NCBI RefSeq assembly: GCF_902506165.1
Contig: NZ_LR733817.1
Span: 1-64,000, forward strand
Reading direction: 5' to 3'
From: Bosea sp. 29B
GTDB taxonomy: Bacteria > Pseudomonadota > Alphaproteobacteria > Rhizobiales > Beijerinckiaceae
DNA length: 64,000 nucleotides
A program made the position numbers and the translations under genes. Shown in pieces: positions 8,117 through 17,540 of this stretch (within the stretch, counting starts at the first letter, position 1; every line of letters begins with the position of its first letter). Under the pieces are notes generated by a model that did not search any database, had not been told where the DNA came from, and saw nothing but the letters and a program-made list of their open reading frames with translations.

Positions 8117-8709
8117 CACCAGATCTCCACTTCACCAGCCACCGGCTGGGTCTTGAGGCGGTTGAGGTAGGCCATCTCCTGCTCGCGCTCGGGATCGCGC
8201 GCCGCCTGCTGGACGTGCTGGACCCAGGCGCGCCCGGTCGCGGGCTGGTAGTGGATGCGGCGCGAACGTGTGCCGCCGACATCCCTGGATACCACCGGAA
8301 TGCCCTCGCGGGCGAGGAACTCGTTGACGAAGATGATGTTGCCCTCGCCGATCGCCAGCATGGTGGCGCCGGAGAGCACGCGCGCACCGCCGAAGACCTT
8401 GGCCTCGAGCTGGCCGCGCCTGGCGCCGCGCTTGAGCAGCCCGTTGATCAGCACTTCCATGGCAGTGTCGCCATAGCGCTCGCCGGCACTGGCGTCGGTG
8501 CCGCCATTGTTCTTCGGCAGCAGGAAATGGTTTAGCCCGCCGACGCCGATCTGCGGGTCGCGCATGCAGACTGAGACGCAGGAGCCGAGCACGGTGGCGA
8601 CGATCTCGTCCTTGGCCGAGGTGATCTCGTGCTCGCCCGGCGCAACCGTGATGATGGTCGCTTCGAAGCGCGGATCGAAATAGCGCCGTGAGGATCGGGT
8701 CAGGCTCAT
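8116..8709 (-). CDS. cheD: Chemoreceptor glutamine deamidase CheD
   Basis: 197 residues. The catalytic Cys lies in ATVLGSCVSVCMRD and the His in GGLNHFLLP, both hallmark CheD motifs; AKVFGG follows in the expected place. CheD deamidates receptor glutamines and, in some bacteria, interacts with CheC-type phosphatases; no cheC is visible here. ATGA overlap with cheR and with cheB indicates coupled translation. The C-terminal extension (about residues 165-197) is charged and less conserved. Confidence 0.95.
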   Translation of the reverse strand: MSLTRSSRRYFDPRFEATIITVAPGEHEITSAKDEIVATVLGSCVSVCMRDPQIGVGGLNHFLLPKNNGGTDASAGERYGDTAMEVLINGLLKRGARRGQLEAKVFGGARVLSGATMLAIGEGNIIFVNEFLAREGIPVVSRDVGGTRSRRIHYQPATGRAWVQHVQQAARDPEREQEMAYLNRLKTQPVAGEVEIW

Positions 8710-9557
8710 GGCGTGCGCTCGTAGATGGTGCGGCCGATCAGCCTGAGCTGGGGATGCGGCTGCGGCAGGGATTCGGAATGGCCGAGATAGAGGAAGCCGC
8801 CGGGCTGCAGCAGGGCGACATAGCGGTCGAGGATCGCGGCCTTGGTCGGTGTATCGAAATAGATGAAGACGTTGCGGCAGAAGATCACGTCGAACGGCCC
8901 CTTCATCGGCCAGCGCTCGATCAGGTTCAGCCGCTTGAAGGCGATGAGCCGCTTCAGGTCCTCGGCGATGCGGGCTTCGCCGCGGGAACTCTGGCCCTCC
9001 AGCCTGAGCAGCGGGCGTAAGTCCGCCGGCAGCCGGTCGAACTGCTCGGCCGGGTATTGCCCCGCCGCCGCCCGGTCGAGGATGTCAGTGTCGATGTCGG
9101 TCGCGAGGATCTTGAAGTCGAGATCGCTGCGATGGCCGATCACGTCGCGCGAGATCGCGGCGGCGCTGTAGGGCTCCTCGCCCGAGGAGCAGGCCGCCGA
9201 CCAGATCCGGATGCGCCCGCGCCGCCCTGCCCGCTCCTGGATCAGGCGCGGCAGCACGTCCTTGCGCAGGTGGTCGAAATGATGGCGCTCGCGGAAGAAG
9301 GCGGTGTGGTTGGTGGTGACCGCGTTGATCAGCTCGGGAATCTCGTCGCTCGCCGACGGCGTGCGCAGATAGGCGCAGTATTCCGCGATCGAGCCGAGGC
9401 CGAGCACCTTGACGCGCCGCGCCAGCCGGCCGCGCGCCATCGCCTCCTTGTGCTCGCGGATGACGATGCCGGCGTGCTCGTAGACCAGCTTGGCCACCAG
9501 GGCCATATCGTCCCGGCTGAGCGTGGTGTCTGACTGGACAGGTTGCGGGGCAAGCAT
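8706..9557 (-). CDS. cheR: Chemotaxis protein methyltransferase CheR
   Basis: 283 residues. N-terminal helical CheR domain (REHKEAMARGRLARRVKVLG), then the SAM-dependent catalytic domain with RIWSAACSSGEEPYSAA (SAM motif), LATDIDTDIL, and FDVIFCRNVFIYFD. It methylates receptor glutamates using S-adenosylmethionine. The TTNHTAFFRE segment is typical of the domain boundary. It overlaps cheD by four bases and starts 21 bases after the membrane receptor gene. Confidence 0.96.
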   Translation of the reverse strand: MLAPQPVQSDTTLSRDDMALVAKLVYEHAGIVIREHKEAMARGRLARRVKVLGLGSIAEYCAYLRTPSASDEIPELINAVTTNHTAFFRERHHFDHLRKDVLPRLIQERAGRRGRIRIWSAACSSGEEPYSAAAISRDVIGHRSDLDFKILATDIDTDILDRAAAGQYPAEQFDRLPADLRPLLRLEGQSSRGEARIAEDLKRLIAFKRLNLIERWPMKGPFDVIFCRNVFIYFDTPTKAAILDRYVALLQPGGFLYLGHSESLPQPHPQLRLIGRTIYERTP

Positions 9558-9578
9558 GCTCTGACTCTGTGGCGCGGC

Positions 9579-11501
9579 TTAGGACTCGACCCACTCATCC
9601 ATCCGGCCGCCACCGGCGACGCGGCGGCGCGGAGTGGCGGGGCGGGCTTCGGTGGAACGATGATGGTCCTGGCGGGCCGGCGCACGGCGCGGCTCGCTCA
9701 GTGCAGGGGCCGGCAGCGATCGTGCATGAGCCATCGGCCGCTCGAAGCGGAAGACGTCGGCGAGCTCGCGCAGCGCCTGTGTCTGCTCGGCGAGGCTCGC
9801 CGCCGCGCCGGCGCTCTGCTCGGCCAGTGCCGCATTCTGCTGCGTCGCCTCGTCCATCGCTGTGACGGAGCGGCTCATCGCGGCGATGTCGCCGGCCTGA
9901 CCGGCGCTCGCCTGCGAAATCTCCGACACCGTCGCCGAGACCTGCTCGACCGCCGTGACGATCTTGCCGAGCGTCTCGCCGGTCCGGCGCACCAGGCGCA
10001 CGCCTTCGGCAACCTGCGCATTTGAATTGGCGATCACGCCCTTGATGTCCTTGGCGGCCGTGGCCGAGCGCTGCGCCAAAGTGCGCACCTCGCTTGCGAC
10101 CACGGCGAAGCCCTTCCCGGCCTCACCGGCGCGGGCGGCCTCGACCGCAGCGTTCAGCGCCAGCAAGTTGGTCTGGAAGGCGATGCCGTCGATCACGGTG
10201 ACGATCTCGGCGATCCGCGCCGAGGACTGCTCCATCTGCCCGATCGCTGCGATCGTCTCGGCGACGACCTGCTGCCCGCTGCCGGCGACCGCCATCGCCT
10301 CGCCGGCGAGCTCAGTCGCGGCGCGCGAGCGGCCGGCGCTCTGCGTGATCGAGGCCGCGAGCTGGCCGGTGGTATCGGCCGTCTCTTCCAGGCCTGCAGC
10401 CGATTGTTCAGTGCGCCCGGCAAGGTCGACCGCGCCCGCCTTGATCTCCACCGCCGTCGCCGCGACATGCGCGGCTGCCAGCTGGATGCCGGAGACGGTC
10501 TGCGTCAGCCGTGCCAAAGTCTGGTTGAGCCCGGCCTTCAGCTCGCCGAGCCGCCCGTCATAGACGCCATCGATACGGCCCGTCAGATCCCCTTCGCTGA
10601 GGCCGGCCAGCACGGCGGCGAACTCGTCGGTGGCGGCCTCGACGATCGCGTTGATCTCGTTGACGCCCGTGGCGATGCGCTGCAGCGCCTCGGGCTTGCC
10701 GGCGAGCGGCACGCGCCGGGAGAAATCGCCCTCCGCCGCGGCGGCGACGACGGCCGCGACCTCGTCGGCGGCCCGCAACTCCTCGGTCAGCTCGCGCCAC
10801 TCGATCGTCGAGCCGAGCCTCTGGCCATCGGGCTGCGTCGTGACGGTCAGCGTCAGCCCGACCATGCGCCGGCCGAGCGCGACGCGCATCGCGCGCGCTT
10901 CGGGAATGCCTTGCGGGCCGGCGAACAGCTCCAGCACCTTGCCGAGCATGTCCTTGGCCGAGACACCCGGGAAGGCAGCGCGGAAATCCTCCTGCGCCTC
11001 GCTGAAGAACTTGAGCAGCGACTTGTTGACGTAGACGATCCGCCCGTTCGCATCGCAGACCATGATCGCGGTGCGGCAGCCGTCGAGGGCCGCCCGGATC
11101 CGCCCGGCCTCGACCGAGCTTTCCTGGACCTGGCGCAGAGCCCGCGAGAGCTGGCCGATCTCGTCGCGGCGGGCGAGCTCCGGCGTGGCGCCGGGCGCAC
11201 CCTCCGAGAGCTTCTCCATGCCTTCGCGCATCGCCATCATCGGCCGCGCCAGCGAACGGGCCACGAGCCAGCCAAGACCTGCCGCAACAGCCACGCCGGC
11301 GACGCCGAACGGCAAGGCCGTGCTTGCGAAACCCGACAGGGCCGCCTCGACCTGCTGGCTGGACAGGCCGATGGCGCCGAGCCGGGCGGTTGCGCTCTGC
11401 TGGACCGCGTATGCGACGAGCCCACCCGAAACGGCAGCGCCGCCGGCGAACAGCGCCGGCAGCTTGACCGAGAGTTTCGAGAAGGCGCCCAGCTGAGTCA
11501 T
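9579..11501 (-). CDS. Methyl-accepting chemotaxis protein with HAMP and PAS domains
   Basis: 640 residues. Two N-terminal hydrophobic segments (about residues 14-30 and 55-75) with only a short loop between them, so there is no large periplasmic sensor. A HAMP-like linker ([18 protein letters not shown]) follows, then a PAS domain (about residues 130-215, [20 protein letters not shown]), and then the signalling domain with the hairpin tip [20 protein letters not shown]. It probably senses an intracellular or membrane-linked cue. No C-terminal CheR-tethering pentapeptide is evident. It is encoded between cheW and cheR, so it is likely the dedicated receptor of this cluster. Confidence 0.93.
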   Translation of the reverse strand: MTQLGAFSKLSVKLPALFAGGAAVSGGLVAYAVQQSATARLGAIGLSSQQVEAALSGFASTALPFGVAGVAVAAGLGWLVARSLARPMMAMREGMEKLSEGAPGATPELARRDEIGQLSRALRQVQESSVEAGRIRAALDGCRTAIMVCDANGRIVYVNKSLLKFFSEAQEDFRAAFPGVSAKDMLGKVLELFAGPQGIPEARAMRVALGRRMVGLTLTVTTQPDGQRLGSTIEWRELTEELRAADEVAAVVAAAAEGDFSRRVPLAGKPEALQRIATGVNEINAIVEAATDEFAAVLAGLSEGDLTGRIDGVYDGRLGELKAGLNQTLARLTQTVSGIQLAAAHVAATAVEIKAGAVDLAGRTEQSAAGLEETADTTGQLAASITQSAGRSRAATELAGEAMAVAGSGQQVVAETIAAIGQMEQSSARIAEIVTVIDGIAFQTNLLALNAAVEAARAGEAGKGFAVVASEVRTLAQRSATAAKDIKGVIANSNAQVAEGVRLVRRTGETLGKIVTAVEQVSATVSEISQASAGQAGDIAAMSRSVTAMDEATQQNAALAEQSAGAAASLAEQTQALRELADVFRFERPMAHARSLPAPALSEPRRAPARQDHHRSTEARPATPRRRVAGGGRMDEWVES

Positions 11502-11580
11502 CGGTTCTTTTTGTCTCTCAGGCGTTCCTGGCCATCATTCGGCATTCCGGCTGGGCGCTACCGGGCAAGGCCGACGACGC

Positions 11581-12084
11581 TCAGGCGACGCGCAGTTGCT
11601 TGTCCTGGTTGTCGCCGCCGTCGCGGATCACCGCGGCGAGGTCGAGCAAGGCGACGATCTCGGTGTCGAGCAGGACGAGGCCTTCGATCAGCCCGTGCTC
11701 GTCACGCTCCAGATCCGGCGCCGGCCGGACCGCGCTGACCGGCACGTCGACGATGTCGGAGACCGAGTCGACCAGCAAGCCGGCGGTCTTGTCCTCGACA
11801 TCGACGACGACGATCACATGGGTCGCGGTCGCCTCGGTGGAGCCGAGGCCGATCGCGGTGCGCAGATCGTAGACCGCCAGGATCACGCCGCGCAGGTTGA
11901 GGACACCGCGCACATGCGGGGCCGCATGCGGCAGCGGCGTCGTCGCCTGCCAGCCCTTGATCTCGCGGACCATGCCGACATCGATGCCGAAGGTGCGGTC
12001 GCCGACCCGGAAGGTGACGATCCGGCGCGCTGCGGACTCAGGCTGCGCCGAGGTGAAATGCTTTTCGCTGAGCTGCAGGGACAT
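11581..12084 (-). CDS. cheW: Chemotaxis adaptor CheW
   Basis: 167 residues forming a CheW/SH3-like fold: RIVTFRVGDRTFGIDVGMVREI, then HVRGVLNLRGVILAVYDLR around residues 60-80, and GLLVDSVSDIVDVP. CheW links receptors to CheA. It starts three bases after the cheA stop, indicating an operon. Slightly longer than minimal CheW because of a polar C-terminal tail. Confidence 0.95.
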   Translation of the reverse strand: MSLQLSEKHFTSAQPESAARRIVTFRVGDRTFGIDVGMVREIKGWQATTPLPHAAPHVRGVLNLRGVILAVYDLRTAIGLGSTEATATHVIVVVDVEDKTAGLLVDSVSDIVDVPVSAVRPAPDLERDEHGLIEGLVLLDTEIVALLDLAAVIRDGGDNQDKQLRVA

Positions 12085-12087
12085 GGT

Positions 12088-14397
12088 TCATCCAGCCAGT
12101 TTGAGTTCGGGAACGGGTTGGCGGACACCCGATGCGGCCAGGCGCAACATCGAGTCGACATCGAGAATGAGCGCGACGAGGCCGTCGCCCAGAATGGTCG
12201 CGGCGGAGGCGCCGTTGACCGTGCCGTAATTCGACTCGAGGCTCTTCACCACGACCTGCTGCTGCCCGACGATCTCGTCGACGGCGATGCCGACATTGCC
12301 GCCGCGCTCGGTCTCCGCGATGATGATGATGTTCTCGTCGCGCGTGCCGGCCGAGCCCATCACGGCCCCGAGCCGGTGGAGCGGCGTGATCTCGCCGCGC
12401 CAGCGCAGCACTTCCTGGCCGAAGGTCAGGTGCTCGATCGGCGTGTTGGCGAGGTGCTGCGTCTCGATCACGCTGGCGATCGGAATGACGTAGCGGTCGT
12501 CGCCGCAGCGGATCACCATGCCTTCGAGCACGGCGAGCGTCAGCGGCAAAGCGAGCGTGAACTTGCAGCCGCGACCGGGCTCGGAATCGACGCTGATGCG
12601 GCCGCCGAGCGATTCGACGTTGCGGCGCACCACGTCCATGCCGACGCCGCGGCCTGAGATGTCGCTGACCGCGTCCGCCGTCGACAGGCCGGCGGCGAAG
12701 ATCAGCTGGTCGATCTCTTCCGGCGCAAGCTTCTCGTCGGCACCGACGAGACCGCGGGATTTCGCCTTGGCCAGCAGCCTGTCGCGACCGATGCCGCGCC
12801 CGTCATCGGTGACCGAGATGACGATGCGGCCGGCGCGATGCTCGGCGATCAACCTGATCGTGCCTTCCGGGTTCTTGCCGGCGGCGATACGCTCCTCCGG
12901 TGTCTCGACGCCGTGATCCATCGAGTTGCGGATCATGTGGGTGAGCGGATCGGCCAGTTCCTCGATGATCGTCTTGTCGACCTCGGTGTTCTCGCCTTCG
13001 AGGACGAGCTTCACTTCCTTGCCGAGCGTCTGGGCGAGCTCGCGCACCAGGCGCGGCATGCGCTGGAACACCGCCTTCACCGGCTGGGCGCGCACCGCCA
13101 TGACATGGTCCTGCAATTCACGCGTCTGGCGCGACAGGGTCAGGATGCCTTCGGCGGTCTTGGCATAGACGTCATAGGGCAGCGAGCGCACGCATTCGAC
13201 CAGCATCGACTGGGTGATGACGATCTCGCCGACCAGGTTCATCAGCCGGTCGATGCGATCGAGATCGACACGCACGCTGACCGCCTGGCGCTGGCGCGCG
13301 GCGGCCTCGTTGGAGACGGGCCGCGCAGCCGCACGTGCCGCCGCCGGAGCAGTTGCGGTTGCAGGCGCAGCAGCGACCGGTGCCACCGCGGGCGCGGCGG
13401 CGGGCTGGATATCGGGCTGCGGCGCGGCGTCCGCGGCCGGCCCGAGCCGGGCAAGGATCGCCGACAGGTCGGCGGCGACATTCTGGGGCACCTCGGGAGC
13501 GGCGATGGGAGCCGGTGCGGCCACGGGCTCCGCCGCAGCTTCCGCCTCCGCCAGAACCTCGACCTCGAACTCCTCGTTGGCGAGGGTGAAGTCGAACTTC
13601 GCGACGATCTCGTCGGCGCTGAGCTCGGTGCGCATCATCACCGTGAAGCGCATATGGCAGTCGGTGACGTCGAGCGTCTCGAGCGGCGGCACATGGCTGA
13701 GGTCGCAGGAGACCGAGACGATCTCCTCCGCCGGCAGGATGCCGATCGCGACGCGCGGCTCGATCACGCGGCGGAACAGATCGGCTTCCGGCGTGATCTT
13801 GATGCGGACGTCGTGACCGGGCTTGCGAACGGGCTGGGCGGCGACGGGCTCGTCATCGTCCCAGCCGTCATTGGCCGCGGCTGGCGCTGCGGGAGCGCCC
13901 ATCTTGGCATCGACCATGGCGAGCAGGTTGCCGAGCGCAGCGATGCCGACGGGGGCATCGGCCGCAGGAGCAGCTGGAGGCGCGACAGGAGCAGCCGGGG
14001 CTGCGGGCGCAGCCGCCTTGGCCTGGCCGACCTGTTCGAGCGCAGCGAGAAGGTCGGGGCGAACCGGCGCAACCTCGTCGTTGCGGGCAGCGGCGACCAG
14101 ATCCGCGACGGCATCCGAGCAGCGCAGGAACAGGGTGAAGGGCGCATCCGCCAGCGCGACGCGGCCCGAGCGGAGATGGTCGAGCGCCGCCTCGAAGACA
14201 TGGGCGAAGCCGACGAGCTCGGTGCAGCCGAAGGCGCCGGCACCACCCTTGATCGAGTGGATGGCGCGGAAGGCGGCGTTGACGTCCTCGGAATCGGTCG
14301 AGCCCTCGTCGAGCGCCTGGAGTTTCTGCTCCAGCGCGCCGAGGAGCTCCTCGCACTCCTGGAAGAAGGTCTGCTTGAGTTCCGCCAGGGGATCCAT
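12088..14397 (-). CDS. cheA: Chemotaxis histidine kinase CheA
   Basis: 769 residues with full domain order: Hpt (P1) with phosphorylated His in FRAIHSIKGGAGAFG near residue 47; an Ala/Pro-rich linker; a second adapter domain (about residues 200-290, VRIKITPEADLF and later); another Ala-rich linker; P3 dimerisation helices (DLDRIDRLMNLVGEIVI); HATPase with NSMDHGVE, DDGRGI and GRGVGMDVV motifs; and a C-terminal CheW-like P5 domain. It phosphorylates CheY and CheB. The gene lies eight bases downstream of cheY. The linkers are unusually alanine-rich. Confidence 0.97.
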   Translation of the reverse strand: MDPLAELKQTFFQECEELLGALEQKLQALDEGSTDSEDVNAAFRAIHSIKGGAGAFGCTELVGFAHVFEAALDHLRSGRVALADAPFTLFLRCSDAVADLVAAARNDEVAPVRPDLLAALEQVGQAKAAAPAAPAAPVAPPAAPAADAPVGIAALGNLLAMVDAKMGAPAAPAAANDGWDDDEPVAAQPVRKPGHDVRIKITPEADLFRRVIEPRVAIGILPAEEIVSVSCDLSHVPPLETLDVTDCHMRFTVMMRTELSADEIVAKFDFTLANEEFEVEVLAEAEAAAEPVAAPAPIAAPEVPQNVAADLSAILARLGPAADAAPQPDIQPAAAPAVAPVAAAPATATAPAAARAAARPVSNEAAARQRQAVSVRVDLDRIDRLMNLVGEIVITQSMLVECVRSLPYDVYAKTAEGILTLSRQTRELQDHVMAVRAQPVKAVFQRMPRLVRELAQTLGKEVKLVLEGENTEVDKTIIEELADPLTHMIRNSMDHGVETPEERIAAGKNPEGTIRLIAEHRAGRIVISVTDDGRGIGRDRLLAKAKSRGLVGADEKLAPEEIDQLIFAAGLSTADAVSDISGRGVGMDVVRRNVESLGGRISVDSEPGRGCKFTLALPLTLAVLEGMVIRCGDDRYVIPIASVIETQHLANTPIEHLTFGQEVLRWRGEITPLHRLGAVMGSAGTRDENIIIIAETERGGNVGIAVDEIVGQQQVVVKSLESNYGTVNGASAATILGDGLVALILDVDSMLRLAASGVRQPVPELKLAG

Positions 14398-14405
14398 AGG
14401 CCGCC

Positions 14406-14765
14406 TCAGTTCTGGTAGCGCGCGACGAGGCCGAGCAGGGTGTTTGGCTCGAACGGCTTGACCATCCAGGCGCTGGCGCCGGCCCGGCGGCCTTCCGCCT
14501 TGATCTCGGCGCCGTTCTCGGTGGTCAGCACGATGATCGGGGTGTTCTGGCCGGCCGGGCGCGCGCGGCAGGCGCGCGTGAACTCGATGCCGTCCATGAT
14601 CGGCATGTTGAGGTCGGTGATGACGAGATCGGGCTTGAACTGGTCGAAGCGCGCCAGCCCCTCTTCGCCGTTCTCCGCCTCCGCCACCTCGTGGCCGGCA
14701 TTCCGCAGCGTCATGCTGAGCAGGCTGAGCAGAGTCTTGGTATCGTCGATCGCGAGGATCTTCAT
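14406..14765 (-). CDS. cheY: Response regulator CheY
   Basis: 119-residue receiver: AIDDTKTLLSLL acidic pocket, phospho-Asp in LVITDLNMPIMDG, Thr in IVLTTENG and Lys in WMVKPFEPNTLL. The length and the direct position upstream of cheA make it the main CheY of this cluster. The first acidic residue pair is Asp-Asp, as required for Mg binding. Confidence 0.94.
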   Translation of the reverse strand: MKILAIDDTKTLLSLLSMTLRNAGHEVAEAENGEEGLARFDQFKPDLVITDLNMPIMDGIEFTRACRARPAGQNTPIIVLTTENGAEIKAEGRRAGASAWMVKPFEPNTLLGLVARYQN

Positions 14766-14772
14766 CGCGGGA

Positions 14773-15171
14773 TCACTCCAGAACGAGAGCGCTTTGCGCC
14801 GGGTCGAACCCGATCGCTTGAAAAGACTGGCGGCACTCGTCCGAGGCCGCCTTGAGCGTGACGCTGAGGCCGCGCGCCTTGGCGCTGCTGGCAGCCGAAT
14901 GCAGGAGCTGGATCCACACGCTCGGAAACGGCCCGGCCTCGGCGCATTCGACCGCGATGCTCTCCTTCTGCTCCAGCGCGACGAGGAGCTGGTTACGGAA
15001 AGCAGCAGCCTCTGATCGGCCGAGGAAAGGCGGAAGGGAGACGGTGATGACCACGGCGGCGCGCCCTGTGTTTATTGACTGGGAAGCATCTCCGGGATTG
15101 GTAAAAATTTCGCTAACCGCCCCGGTTCGCGGCAAGGATTGTGACCGTTCCGCGGCAGCTTCGTTCAGCAT
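14773..15171 (-). CDS. STAS-domain protein in the chemotaxis operon
   Basis: 132 residues. A flexible N-terminal tail of about 45 residues precedes a STAS-like fold: VVITVSLPPFLGRSEAAAFRNQLL, then SIAVECAEAG, and a C-terminal GLSVTLKAASDECRQSFQAIGF helix. STAS proteins in alphaproteobacterial chemotaxis clusters are thought to modulate the kinase or adapt its output. The ATG at 15171 overlaps the stop of the preceding regulator by one base (TGATG). The expected Ser/Thr phosphosite position reads PFPSVWIQ, so regulation by phosphorylation is possible but unproven. Confidence 0.8.
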   Translation of the reverse strand: MLNEAAAERSQSLPRTGAVSEIFTNPGDASQSINTGRAAVVITVSLPPFLGRSEAAAFRNQLLVALEQKESIAVECAEAGPFPSVWIQLLHSAASSAKARGLSVTLKAASDECRQSFQAIGFDPAQSALVLE

Positions 15172-15638
15172 CAGAACAGACTGTTGCTGATCGCGCGCGG
15201 CACCAGCGAGATGCTGCCGTTCGCTTCCTTGTACTTGCGGGGTATGTTGATGATGCCCGAGAGGTGCAGCCAGAGATTGTTCGGCGAGATCGGCTTGATG
15301 ATGATCTCGTGCGCGCCGAGCTTGGCGGCCTGCACCACGGCGCGCCGGTCGGGCTTTTCCATCATCACCAGCACCGGTGCCTTGGCGAAGGGCGAGGTCT
15401 TGAAGGAGCGGATCGAGGCCAGGCACTTCACGCTGTCGCCGTCCGGCAGGTCCCAGTCGAGCATGACGATGTTGGGCTGCTTCTGGATGAAGGTCGTCGC
15501 CGCCGTAGCGAGATCGGCCGCCTCGAACACGCGCTGCAGCTGCGCCTGGTAGAGCATGGTACGGATGATGCGCCGATAGTGCGGGCTGGGATCGATCAGC
15601 AGCACCGAGAGATTGGGGAAGGATGGCGCGATATGCAT
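15171..15638 (-). CDS. Receiver-domain response regulator
   Basis: 155 residues. Receiver fold with SVLLIDPSPHYRRII, phospho-Asp in IVMLDWDLPDGDS, and IIKPISPNNLWLHL containing the conserved Lys. The acidic pocket has a single Asp followed by Pro (LIDPSP) rather than Asp-Asp, so Mg coordination may be altered. A C-terminal tail of about 30 residues is basic. Translationally coupled to the STAS gene, so the two probably act together. Confidence 0.88.
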   Translation of the reverse strand: MHIAPSFPNLSVLLIDPSPHYRRIIRTMLYQAQLQRVFEAADLATAATTFIQKQPNIVMLDWDLPDGDSVKCLASIRSFKTSPFAKAPVLVMMEKPDRRAVVQAAKLGAHEIIIKPISPNNLWLHLSGIINIPRKYKEANGSISLVPRAISNSLF

Positions 15639-15707
15639 GTCCGCAACTCGAAACTCGTACGCGACTAGGAACCTCGCACAGGACGGTTAAGGCTCCGCCC
15701 TACTCCT

Positions 15708-17162
15708 TCAGACGCTGAGCCCGAACCGGACCCCGCCCCAGTGCCGGCCCCTGACGACGATCGGCGCCGACAGATCCTCCATCACCAGGAAATTGCCGCC
15801 GCCCATGTCGCGCCGATAGGTCTGCAGCAGGAACGGTTTCTGGTTGCGCGCCGCGGCGAGGCCGGTGCGATCGTTGAAGATGCGCCGGTTGCGGCAATTG
15901 GCGTTGTTCCAGACCGGGTCCTGTCCCTGCGGCTGCGAATATTTGCGGTTGTGCGTCGGCAGGTAGCCGTTGCGGTCGACCGCCGCGCAGAAGACGATCC
16001 GCTTGCTCGCGGACAGCATCTTCTCCTGCACCGAAGGCAGCAGCCGGTCGGTCAGCTCGGTGAAACGGCTCATGAATTGCTGGGGGTCGCTGCCGGGAAT
16101 CGGCCTGTAGGCCTCGTCGAACAGGTCCGCCTGGCTGGCCTGGCCCGTCGCCAGCGCCTGCTCGAACAGGCCGGCGATCGCCGCCGACGCCTCGAGCGCG
16201 ATCTCGATCATGTCCGATTGCGGCGTGCGCACGCCTGAGTTCGCGATCGCGCCGAGCACCGCCTCGCTGGTCGAGACCAGCGACGCCCCGCGCCGGGCCG
16301 CGACCTCGAGATTGCGGCCGGACTGATCGACCCCGGCGGCCAGTCCCTTGATCTCGTCGCCGACCTGCGCGAACGCCGCCGCATTCTCGCGTGCCGGCGC
16401 CGAGATCGAGTCGATCTCCGAGATCAGCCCGGCCACCGAACGGCCGAAATGATCGAGCTCGCCGATCTGCTGCGAGATGCCCTGGCTCTCGTCGCTGGCG
16501 CGCCGCGCCGCCAGCGCATTCGCCTCGCTCTGCTTCGCCAGCTGATCGACGGTCGCGACCAGCGCGTCGAGCTGCTTGGCGCTGGCGGCCGTCGCGTCGC
16601 GTGTCTGCTCGGCGAGCTGCTTCACCGCAGCGGCGATCACCGCAAAGCCACGCCCGGCAGCGCCGCTGCGCGCCGCCTCGACGCCGGCATTGATCGAGAG
16701 CAGCTGGATCTCGCGCGTGATCGTCTGGATCGCCTCGCTGGCCTCGCGCGCCTTGTGGGCGCGGCCGACGGCCTCGTTCAGCGCCTGCGAGATCGATTGC
16801 GCACCGTCCGACAATTCGGCGATGTCGTTCTGTGCCGCATTCAGCCCCTGGCGGACCGCGCCGGTGACCCGCTCCAGCCCGCTCTTGACCACGGAGGCCG
16901 CCTGCTGGGCGGTATCGGCCGCCTGCTGGATCGCCTGGTTCGAGCGCGAGACCTGCTCGACCGAAGCGACGACGCGGTGCAAACCATCGGTCTGCCGGTC
17001 CAGCTCGGCGTTGACGTCGCCGACACGCCCGGAAATATCGGTGATCTCGGCGCTGAGCTTGCCGAAGCGTTCGGCGATCTCACGCACGGCCCGCGCTGCC
17101 GCTTCCGCCCCCGGAGCATCCTCATTGGCAGGATCAGGCAGCTTCAGGGCCTGGGCAAGCAT
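15708..17162 (-). CDS. Soluble methyl-accepting chemotaxis protein with C-terminal sensory domain
   Basis: 484 residues with no hydrophobic segment. The order is reversed from usual: the coiled-coil signalling domain comes first (hairpin tip around LLSINAGVEAARSGAAGRG, about residues 150-175) and the putative sensor is C-terminal (about residues 350-484), with motifs VDRNGYLPTHN, NCRNRRIFNDRTGL and LLQTYRRDMGGG. The conserved His, Arg and Tyr in that module suggest a small-ligand pocket, but I do not know the ligand. First gene of the chemotaxis operon, with GAAGGAAG upstream of the ATG. The hairpin reads SINAGVEAA instead of the more usual ALNAAVEAA. Confidence 0.88.
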   Translation of the reverse strand: MLAQALKLPDPANEDAPGAEAAARAVREIAERFGKLSAEITDISGRVGDVNAELDRQTDGLHRVVASVEQVSRSNQAIQQAADTAQQAASVVKSGLERVTGAVRQGLNAAQNDIAELSDGAQSISQALNEAVGRAHKAREASEAIQTITREIQLLSINAGVEAARSGAAGRGFAVIAAAVKQLAEQTRDATAASAKQLDALVATVDQLAKQSEANALAARRASDESQGISQQIGELDHFGRSVAGLISEIDSISAPARENAAAFAQVGDEIKGLAAGVDQSGRNLEVAARRGASLVSTSEAVLGAIANSGVRTPQSDMIEIALEASAAIAGLFEQALATGQASQADLFDEAYRPIPGSDPQQFMSRFTELTDRLLPSVQEKMLSASKRIVFCAAVDRNGYLPTHNRKYSQPQGQDPVWNNANCRNRRIFNDRTGLAAARNQKPFLLQTYRRDMGGGNFLVMEDLSAPIVVRGRHWGGVRFGLSV

Positions 17163-17540
17163 CGCTTGGCGCTTCCTTCTTGGAGTTATGCCCGCAGAAC
17201 CTAAAGGAACAGGGTAAATCCGCGGTTAAGCGGCAATCCGAGCAATCGAGCGAAGGCAGAGCGCATTCCCTTCCCCCCGCTTGCGGTGGGGAAGGGTTAG
17301 GGATGGGGGGACGGAAAACGGGGCTCGGCTGTTCTTTCATGTCGCGCCAAGCGGCACTGCCCCCCACCAACCCTCCCCACCGCAAGCGGGGGGAGGGCTT
17401 GCGCTCTCCCGCAGCCGCGAACAAACCTTTCACTCCCTTGCCTTGAAGCTGCGATCTTCCCGCCAAGCAACGCCCCGGTTCCCTCGGCTCGGCGCCGCGG
17501 CTAGGCTGGCGCCGCACGACAGCCTTGGGGCGGACGCCGC
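17163..17540. repeat. Gene-free interval holding a long inverted repeat
   Basis: The 378-base gap between the divergent chemotaxis operon and the LysR gene holds two arms, about 17268-17299 and 17367-17398, built on CCCCCGCTTGCGGTGGGGA(AG)GG and its complement. This is a dispersed rhizobial-type intergenic repeat. Promoters for both flanking operons must lie here, but I see no convincing consensus boxes. Confidence 0.7.

Noticed and set aside
12838-14418. 526-codon plus-strand frame opposite cheA
   Set aside because: It mirrors the GC-biased cheA codons; composition is Arg/Gly/Asp-rich with no domain, and cheA is unambiguous.
15171-15426. Upstream extension of the STAS gene frame
   Set aside because: The extra 85 codons lie out of frame inside the response-regulator gene and are Arg/Gln-rich; the TGATG overlap gives the natural start at 15171.
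17163-17540. Direct repeats here as CRISPR
   Set aside because: Only two inverted arms exist and there are no regularly spaced identical repeats anywhere in the window.
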